Positions 58,403 to 64,000 of a stretch of DNA of 64,000 nt are shown one piece after another. The stretch is taken from positions 1 through 64,000 of the forward strand of contig NZ_FOQY01000024.1 in NCBI RefSeq assembly GCF_900113865.1. Reading direction: 5' to 3'. Position 1 is the stretch's first letter, and each line of letters opens with the position of its first letter. The notes beneath the pieces were generated by a model. That model did no database searches. It saw only the letters and a program-made list of their open reading frames with translations, and had not been told where the DNA came from. Both the position numbers and the translations under genes were made by a program. This DNA is from Streptosporangium canum (GTDB lineage Bacteria > Actinomycetota > Actinomycetes > Streptosporangiales > Streptosporangiaceae).

Positions 58403-58422
58403 GCCGGAGGCCGATCTTCTCT

Positions 58423-58659
58423 TTAGCATGAGTGCCGTTTGAGAATGACAGCCTCGATGTCGTCATCCCCGTCGGGGTCGGCGAGAAGGAACCGGCTGAA
58501 GTCGGGGGTGCCGTCTTTGAGACGGCGGTATTCGGCGATGCCGATGACGACGGCCACCTCTTCTCCGTGCCGGGTGACCACCTGAGGGCCCTCGTCCACC
58601 GCACGCCGTACGACCTCGCTGAAGCGCTGTTGCGCCTCATGGACCTGCCATCCGCTCAT
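58423..58659 (-). CDS. Phd/YefM-type antitoxin without a toxin gene
   Basis: 78 residues: SGWQVHEAQQRFSEVVRRAV and EVAVVIGIAEYRRLK are the Phd/YefM DNA-binding fold. AGGAGG precedes ATG 58659. No PIN, Doc or RelE toxin follows; downstream is the convergent nucleotidyltransferase end. It may be an orphan or act on a toxin elsewhere. Confidence 0.87.
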   Translation of the reverse strand: MSGWQVHEAQQRFSEVVRRAVDEGPQVVTRHGEEVAVVIGIAEYRRLKDGTPDFSRFLLADPDGDDDIEAVILKRHSC

Positions 58660-58740
58660 GGGCGTCCTCCTGTCTGGCCTCAGAGTGGCTCGAACCGTGT
58701 ATGGCGGCACCCGTATCCGGCGCCCGTCTCCGCGGGTGGG

Positions 58741-59106
58741 TCAGCCGGACACGGCCGCCGCGTGCGCGTCGATGAGCTCGGTCAGGGCCCGGGGGGACAT
58801 GGAGCCGGGCGGGAGCTGCTCGCGGGCCGACCGGTTGGCCTCGCGCCGGAGAACCTCGTTGGCCGGTGCCGGGATGCCCAGCTCCCTGCCGATCAGCACG
58901 TCGTCGTCGCGGAGCCGTACCGGCTCCCGGGCCACCGGGATGTCGAGGGTCTCGGCGGAGTCGGGGGTGACCAGGCGCAGGCCGTCACGGCTGAGCGCGT
59001 CGTAGTGCGCGCCACGGGCGACGAGGACCACGTCGTGGCCGCCCTGGGACAGCCGTCCTCCGATGGTCCCGCCGACCGCCCCGGCTCCCACCACTATGTA
59101 TCGCAT
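58741..59106 (-). pseudogene. ketopantoate reductase (PanE-like) with large internal deletion
   Basis: 121 residues against about 300 for the family. The NAD(P)-binding start is intact (YIVVGAGAVGGTIGGRLSQGG) to about residue 60, then the chain jumps to the far C-terminal segment (LIGRELGIPAPANEVLRRE). The catalytic Lys and most of the substrate domain are gone. The frame is preserved, so the deletion is in frame, but activity is very unlikely. Confidence 0.75.
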
Positions 59107-59182
59107 GATCCGAGACCGCCTTGTTCCGCACTGTCCGGGCGATCGGAGAGCGTTGTGGGGCCGGGCCGCCGGAAAGGCGCCG

Positions 59183-59278
59183 CTAGAAAGGCAACTGCCT
59201 CCCCGACGGGCTCCGTAGATCGAGCGGCGCGGGCTCACGCGGCGGACGCGGGCGTTGGATGACCTGGATCCTTTTCAC
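59183..59278 (-). CDS. 31-residue Arg/Pro-rich peptide, copy 2
   Basis: GTG 59278 is preceded by AAGGGAG at 7 nt. Same length and layout as copy 1 at 48876: KRIQVIQRPRPPREPAPLDL, then R-S-PSGR and the terminal LPF. It lies 62 bp downstream of the 94-residue gene and 76 bp upstream of the PanE remnant, all on the minus strand. The XRE-TPR regulator diverges about 0.6 kb away. The role is unknown; Pro/Arg content recalls ribosome-targeting or nucleic-acid-binding peptides, which is only analogy. Confidence 0.8.
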   Translation of the reverse strand: MKRIQVIQRPRPPREPAPLDLRSPSGRQLPF

Positions 59279-59339
59279 GGTCGCGCTCCCTTCTGGGGCT
59301 TGATCACCGGGTGTTACCCATGTGGAGCCCAAGAATCAC

Positions 59340-59624
59340 CTATCTGCGTATCACATGAAGCACACTAGCCACACGTTCCGCAGCTGTGGCGACATCTTCG
59401 GCGTGCCCGATGCGGCCGGCCCAGGACAGCCAGAACCACCACTCGCCGTCGGCCTCGTGGGCGGCGAGGACGTCCTCTGTCATGGCGGGGACCATCGGGT
59501 TGATCACGTGGAGGCGCGGGAAGAGTCCCGCGGGCGCTTTGAGGCGCACCTGGAAGGAGTGCGCCTCGAGTTGGGCGGCTAGCCGTCGCAGATGGTCGAC
59601 GGCCTCGCCGTGCTCTGCCGTCAT
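59340..59624 (-). CDS. conserved small protein of unknown function
   Basis: 94 residues, ATG 59624 with AGGAG 8 nt upstream (GTG 59633 is less likely). Helical start (VDHLRRLAAQLEAH), then LHVINPMVPAM and a Trp-rich GEWWFWLSWAGRI. I recall similar short proteins near XRE regulators in actinobacteria, without a known role. Divergent from the XRE-TPR gene. Confidence 0.78.
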   Translation of the reverse strand: MTAEHGEAVDHLRRLAAQLEAHSFQVRLKAPAGLFPRLHVINPMVPAMTEDVLAAHEADGEWWFWLSWAGRIGHAEDVATAAERVASVLHVIRR

Positions 59625-59853
59625 CCGGATCACTCCTGGCGGACGCTGGTGGCTTTTCTTCTCTGCAGAGTGCGGTTTCGCGGCAGCTCAGGCAATCGGC
59701 TTCCGGCCGGGCCGGGGCAGGATCAGTGGAATAGACCGGAAACTCCCCGTTGTTCCGTGGAAAACCTGCGGATAAAGGGAATGCAATACACAGGCACGCT
59801 TACGCTGTGGTGCGCTCTCGTTAATCTTGTGTAAACAGCGACCGGGAGGCGCC

Positions 59854-61287
59854 GTGGCCCGAGGTGAGCATTCCCCCGCATGCGCCCGGCGCTGGCGTGA
59901 GCAGGCCGAGTCGCGCCAGTGGACACTATGGCAGACGACGCAGGCCATCCACGGCTGCTGCGGGGTCAGCCTGCTCAAGGCGCACCGGCTGGCCCGGGGG
60001 TGGTCGGCCAGGCAGTCGGTCCAGGAGTTGGAGGAGCTGTGCGAGCGCCAGGATCTCGGTGAGGCGCGGGCCGGCATCGACCTGCTCAACGCGTGGGAGA
60101 ACAACCGCGCCAGGCCCCGGCCGCAGACCATCGACCTGCTGGCGCGGCTCTACCGGGCCAACGCCGTACGGCTCGGCCTGGCCGGCGACTACTGCGAGGA
60201 CGACGGCGGGACGAAGGTCGTGGTCGTCTCCGGCGTCGAGGGCCGCCCGCCGTACCCGGCCGAAGAGCGCTTCGACGACGACATGGAGCGCCGCGCGCTG
60301 TTCCACCACGCGCTGCTCGGCTCCCGGTTCGCGATGAGCGGCCGGCTGCTCGCCGAGGTCGAGCGGACCCGCCAGGACCTGGACCGCACGCTCGCCCTCA
60401 CCACCGTCTCCGAGGAGCAGCTCGACCGGCTCGACGAGCAGGTGCTGCGCTACCGCCGCGAATACATCACCAGCGCCCCGCTGCCGATGCTCTACCGGCT
60501 GATGCTGGAGCTGTCGGACGTGCGGACGCTCTCCGCCACCCGCCAGCCCGCGATGACCCACCGCCGCCTGCTCAACGCCACGGTGATGCTCGCGCTGCTG
60601 TCGGCCGACGCGCTGATGAAGCTCGGCGACACCCGCCAGGCCCACGCCTGGTACGGCACCGCCCGCACCGCCGCCGACGACATGGGCGACCTGCGGCTGC
60701 GCGCCCTGGTCCGGGCGCAGCAGGCGATGCTCCCCTACTACTACGGCGACCTGGCCGAGACCGTACGGCTCGCACGCGAGGCCAGGATGCTCGCCGGCAG
60801 CGCGCCCAGCTCGCCGGCGGCACTCGGCGCGGCGGCGGAGGCGCGGGCACTGGCCAGGATGGGCGAGCACAAGGCCGCCAGGGTCGCGCTGGCCGAGGCC
60901 GAGAGGATCTTCGCCAGGATGCCTCCGGAGGGCCACGACCACCTGGCCTTCCGCTTCTCGGAGCGGCGGCTGCAGTTCTACCGGATCGGCACCCTGATCG
61001 AGCTGGGCGAGGAGGTCGACTGGTCGCCCGGCCCCTCCGGGCCCTACGCCATCGACCCGGTGCTCATCCTGCTCGACCAGGCCGCGCACCTGCTCCGCGA
61101 CGGCAAGGTCGAGGACGCCTGCCACCTGGCCCAGAAGGCCCTCCTCCAGGTGCCGCCGGAGCACCGCACCTCCATCGTCCTCAACCGCGCGCGGGCGCTG
61201 CTGTCGGAGGTGCCGCCCACCCGGCACAAGGCGGTGGCGGTGCGCCGCCTGACCGAGCTGCTCTCCGACGCCGCGCCGGTCAGCTGA
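59854..61287 (+). CDS. XRE-TPR transcriptional regulator
   Basis: 477 residues. An N-terminal XRE-type HTH (LARGWSARQSVQELEELCERQ; AWENNRARPRPQTIDLLARLY) is followed by a long helical TPR array (about 200-470). GTG 59854 follows GGGAGG. Proteins with this architecture often bind peptides or small molecules. Its stop overlaps the phosphotransferase start (TGATG), so both are cotranscribed. The 230-bp upstream gap holds a TAATCT hexamer at 59822-59827 as candidate -10. Confidence 0.88.
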   Translation: MARGEHSPACARRWREQAESRQWTLWQTTQAIHGCCGVSLLKAHRLARGWSARQSVQELEELCERQDLGEARAGIDLLNAWENNRARPRPQTIDLLARLYRANAVRLGLAGDYCEDDGGTKVVVVSGVEGRPPYPAEERFDDDMERRALFHHALLGSRFAMSGRLLAEVERTRQDLDRTLALTTVSEEQLDRLDEQVLRYRREYITSAPLPMLYRLMLELSDVRTLSATRQPAMTHRRLLNATVMLALLSADALMKLGDTRQAHAWYGTARTAADDMGDLRLRALVRAQQAMLPYYYGDLAETVRLAREARMLAGSAPSSPAALGAAAEARALARMGEHKAARVALAEAERIFARMPPEGHDHLAFRFSERRLQFYRIGTLIELGEEVDWSPGPSGPYAIDPVLILLDQAAHLLRDGKVEDACHLAQKALLQVPPEHRTSIVLNRARALLSEVPPTRHKAVAVRRLTELLSDAAPVS

Positions 61288-62195
61288 TGGGCGGCCCGCT
61301 CGCCGAGGAGGCGTTCGCGGTGCTGCGTGACGTCTGCGAGGAGCTCGGCATCGACCACAGGGACGCCGAGCTGCTGCGGGTGCGCAGCAACGCCGTCTTC
61401 AAGCTGCGCAGCGAGATCGTGGTCAGGATCGCCACCGCGCCCAACGCGCTGACCCGCCTGCCGGTGGTGCTCGCGGTGGCCCGCTGGCTGGCCCAGCAGG
61501 GCTTCCCCGCGGTCCGCCCGGCCGACGAGATCTCCGAGCAGCCCGTGGTGCACGAGGGCAGGGTCGTCACGTTCTGGCACTACGTCCCGGCCAGCGGCCG
61601 TCCCACCACCACGGAGCTGGGCGAGATCCTGCGCAGCCTGCACCTGCTGCCGGTGCCGCCGGTGGCGCTGAAGCGGTTCGCCGACCCGCTGTCGGAGGTG
61701 CGCCGCGCGGTGGACCGCTCCGAGGAGCTCACCTCCTGCCAGCGGGCCTGGCTGCGCGACCGCATCGCGGAGCTGACCGAGCGCTGGTCGGGCCTGGGCG
61801 TGGACGGCTCCCCGGTGCTGCTGCACGGCGACGCCTGGATCGACAACCTGCTGCGCTGCACCGACGGCCACGTGGTGCTCTGCGACTGGGACGGCGTCGC
61901 GGTCGGCCCCCGTGAGTGGGACCTGGTCCACACCTACCACGGCCAGCGGCGCTTCGGCCTGACCGCCGCCGACGTGGACGCCTTCGCCGACGCCTACGGC
62001 AGCGACCTGCGCTCCTGGCCGGGCTACTCCACCCTCATGGAGGTCCGGGACATGTACGCCGTGGGCATCCACATCCGCAACGCCGGGGCCGATCCCTTCT
62101 CCCGCCGCGAACTGCCCCGCAGGCTCGATTCCCTCACACGAGGTGAGCAACATGCCAGGTGGTACATGGCGGAACCCGTTACTGTCTCCCAGTAA
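61287..62195 (+). CDS. APH-superfamily phosphotransferase coupled to XRE-TPR
   Basis: 302 residues: EIVVRIATAPNALTRLPVVLAVARWL, the catalytic LLHGDAWIDNLL (about 182-193) and metal segment VLCDWDGVAVGPREWDL. The pairing of an XRE-TPR regulator with such a kinase recurs in actinobacteria, but its substrate is unknown. One-base overlap with the preceding stop. Confidence 0.88.
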   Translation: MGGPLAEEAFAVLRDVCEELGIDHRDAELLRVRSNAVFKLRSEIVVRIATAPNALTRLPVVLAVARWLAQQGFPAVRPADEISEQPVVHEGRVVTFWHYVPASGRPTTTELGEILRSLHLLPVPPVALKRFADPLSEVRRAVDRSEELTSCQRAWLRDRIAELTERWSGLGVDGSPVLLHGDAWIDNLLRCTDGHVVLCDWDGVAVGPREWDLVHTYHGQRRFGLTAADVDAFADAYGSDLRSWPGYSTLMEVRDMYAVGIHIRNAGADPFSRRELPRRLDSLTRGEQHARWYMAEPVTVSQ

Positions 62196-62219
62196 AGATC
62201 TTCATACGGGGGCAGAACG

Positions 62220-62654
62220 GTGCCAAAGGCCACGCTTCGTCATACCTTTCACGTCCGTAACACTCCGGCGGCGCTCCACGCGCACCTGAGCCAGCCGCAG
62301 AGCTACGTGGGGCTCTCCCCGCTGGTCATCGCGGTCAAGGACATCCGGCAGAACGGGGAGGAGACCCGCTACACCTCGGTCGAGCGCCTGAGGTTCCTCG
62401 GCATGGTCAAATACGACAACCTGATCAAGGTGACGCTGCGCAGCACGCCGCGGACGGTGGAGGGGGAGGTGGACAGTCCCGGCGGGGTGCGGCTGGACTA
62501 CCGGTTCGCCCTGGCCGAGAGGGACGGCGGGACCGAGGTCGAGGACACGCTCGTGGTGCACGCGTGGAACGGCCCGCTGCTGGGCTACGCGGCGAAGAAG
62601 GCCCGCCAGGTGCAGCTCGCCCGTGCCGGCATCCTCGCCTCGCGCCTGGGCTGA
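62220..62654 (+). CDS. SRPBCC-like small-molecule-binding protein
   Basis: 144 residues: ATLRHTFHVRNTPAALHAHL, then YTSVERLRFLGMVKYDN and EVEDTLVVHAWNGPLLGYAAKKARQ. The beta-sheet plus long C-terminal helix matches the START/SRPBCC (polyketide cyclase-like) fold. GTG 62220 follows a GGGGG stretch. A ligand cannot be proposed. It is 24 bp after the phosphotransferase, same strand. Confidence 0.8.
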   Translation: MPKATLRHTFHVRNTPAALHAHLSQPQSYVGLSPLVIAVKDIRQNGEETRYTSVERLRFLGMVKYDNLIKVTLRSTPRTVEGEVDSPGGVRLDYRFALAERDGGTEVEDTLVVHAWNGPLLGYAAKKARQVQLARAGILASRLG

Positions 62655-62829
62655 GAAACGCCCGCGGCCGGCCGAGGGACGTCTGCGGCCGGGCCGAGGG
62701 ATACGAGGGCGCCGTCCCGGGGTCGTCCGGGCCGCCGGTCCAGCCGCGGTGCGCGGCGCCCCGGGGGCGGGTTCCACTGAGCGGAAGCCGGGAGTACGGA
62801 TATCGCGGCCGGTGGGGAATGCTCGGCCC

Positions 62830-64000
62830 ATGCGAACTCAGGTCGGCATCGTCGGGGCGGGCCCCGCCGGGCTGCTGCTGTCCCATCTGCTCCACCTGCG
62901 GGGCATCGACTCGGTCGTGCTGGAGGCGCGCAGCCGGGAGTACGTCGAACAGCGCGTCCGGGCCGGCGTACTGGAGCAGGGCACGGTCGACGTGCTCAAC
63001 GAGGCGGGCGTCGGCGCGCGGATGAGCGCCGAGGGACTGCCGCACCACGGCATCGAGCTGCGGTACGGCGGGGCCGGGCACCGGATCCCGTTCGAGAGGC
63101 TCGTCCCCGGCCGGGCCATCACCGTGTACGGCCAGCAGGAGGTCGTCAAGGACCTGATAGCCCGGCGGCTGGCCGACGGCGGGAAGATCCTCTTCGACGT
63201 CCCGGACGTCGTCCCGCACTCACTCGAGGCCGATCCCTACCTCACCTTCCAGGGGGAGCGCCTCGACTGCGACGTCATCGCGGGCTGCGACGGGTTCCAC
63301 GGGGTCTGCCGGCCGTCCATCCCCGACGGGGTTCTGTCGATCTTCCAGCGGGACTATCCGTTCGCCTGGCTCGGCATTCTCGCCCAGGTCCCGCCGTCGG
63401 CCGAGGAACTGATCTACTCCCGCGGCGACCGGGGCTTCGCGCTGCACAGCATGCGCTCCCCGGAGATCAGCCGCTTCTACCTCCAGGTCCCGCCGGACGC
63501 CTCGCTGGACGACTGGCCGGACGAGCGGATCTGGGCGGAGCTGCGGGCGCGGCTGGAGACGGTCCCCGGGTTCGCGCTGACCGAGGGGCCGATCATCTCC
63601 AGGGACCTGTCCGCGATGCGCTCCTTCGTCGCCGAGCCGATGCGCTACGGCAGGCTCTACCTCGCCGGGGACGCCGCCCACATCGTGCCGCCGACCGGGG
63701 CCAAGGGCCTCAACCTGGCCGTCGCCGACGTGCGGGTGCTGACCGAGGCCCTGGCCGGCCTCTACGCGACGGGCTCCACCGAGCTGCTGGACGCCTACTC
63801 CGCCACCTGCCTGAAGAGGGTCTGGCGGGCGCAGCACTTCTCCTGGTGGATGACCACGCTGCTGCACACCTTCGACACCGACGACCCCTACGGCAGGCGC
63901 CTGCAGACCTCCCACCTCGACTACGTCACCTCCTCGGAGGCCGCCGCGACCACGCTCGCGGAGAACTACGTCGGCCTGCCCTTCGACTTCGGAGCACCCC
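62830..64000 (+). CDS. pobA: 4-hydroxybenzoate 3-monooxygenase, 3' end beyond window
   Basis: Flavoprotein hydroxylase converting 4-hydroxybenzoate to protocatechuate with NAD(P)H and O2. FAD motif VGIVGAGPAGLLLSHLLHL (5-23), the EARSREYVEQRVRAGVLEQ loop, DG motif GCDGFHGVCR, and the second FAD motif LYLAGDAAHIVPPTGAKG. About 390 codons are present, so only the last few residues are missing. ATG 62830 is clear. No pca genes are visible in the window. Confidence 0.95.
   Translation, partial: MRTQVGIVGAGPAGLLLSHLLHLRGIDSVVLEARSREYVEQRVRAGVLEQGTVDVLNEAGVGARMSAEGLPHHGIELRYGGAGHRIPFERLVPGRAITVYGQQEVVKDLIARRLADGGKILFDVPDVVPHSLEADPYLTFQGERLDCDVIAGCDGFHGVCRPSIPDGVLSIFQRDYPFAWLGILAQVPPSAEELIYSRGDRGFALHSMRSPEISRFYLQVPPDASLDDWPDERIWAELRARLETVPGFALTEGPIISRDLSAMRSFVAEPMRYGRLYLAGDAAHIVPPTGAKGLNLAVADVRVLTEALAGLYATGSTELLDAYSATCLKRVWRAQHFSWWMTTLLHTFDTDDPYGRRLQTSHLDYVTSSEAAATTLAENYVGLPFDFGAP

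Noticed and set aside
1-64000. CRISPR arrays, tRNA and rRNA genes
   Set aside because: I found no regularly spaced repeats or recognisable RNA gene signatures on reading; a dedicated tRNAscan or Infernal run would settle short RNAs.

Overview
The window is GC-rich throughout, uses GTG and TTG starts freely, and carries BTAD/SARP, ROK, MocR, ECF-sigma and XRE-TPR regulators. It looks like chromosomal sequence from a filamentous Actinomycetota. A Streptosporangiaceae-type host (Streptosporangium, Nonomuraea and relatives) is my inference from gene content, not a proven assignment. I see no rRNA, tRNA, CRISPR array or replication origin. One insertion sequence is present.

Layout. 1-6.8 kb: a Ser/Thr kinase cut by the window edge, then a PNPOx-family gene facing a MocR/PdxR-type regulator across a compact AAGTGG-type operator, a phosphotransferase, a TetR-like gene lacking its first helix, a secreted lipase-like hydrolase and a VOC protein. 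7.1-24.7 kb: a surface-polysaccharide locus, mostly on the minus strand. It has four GT2-type glycosyltransferase genes (one in a 1094-residue membrane fusion), a Wzx-like flippase, a polysaccharide deacetylase, two FemAB/CelD-like acyltransferases, a DegT-type aminotransferase, a GH26-like lipoprotein, a lectin-like membrane protein and an embedded P450. Related small membrane proteins sit at both ends. 24.9-28.6 kb: an ECF sigma factor fused to a zinc-finger, membrane and extracellular module, next to a solute-binding/VWA membrane protein. 28.8-36.4 kb: a cation transporter, a DUF4184 protein, an RNA methyltransferase, then a one-strand uptake and catabolism set (ABC transporter, acetoacetate-decarboxylase-like protein, FCD-GntR regulator, SDR). 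36.7-47.4 kb: an AlkZ-like protein, a D,D-carboxypeptidase, a DedA protein, a giant BTAD-ATPase regulator, a flippase-like LPG-synthase domain protein, a PIG-L deacetylase, a GT4 enzyme and a lipoprotein. 47.5-55.6 kb: an amino-acid permease, a STAS protein, a ROK/MFS divergent pair, and an XRE-cupin/decarboxylase/HAD operon. 55.6-59.3 kb: a decayed accessory zone with an ISAs1-family element, a LuxR fragment, a nucleotidyltransferase pair resembling a toxin-antitoxin module, an orphan Phd antitoxin and a gutted ketopantoate reductase. 59.3-64 kb: an XRE-TPR regulator with a phosphotransferase, an SRPBCC protein and pobA running off the edge.

The most unusual observation is a pair of unannotated 31-codon genes on the minus strand at 48876-48971 and 59183-59278. 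They encode near-identical Arg/Pro-rich peptides, each with a good ribosome binding site, and differ mostly by synonymous changes. This is the best candidate here for something undescribed; one copy lies about 0.6 kb from an XRE-TPR regulator.
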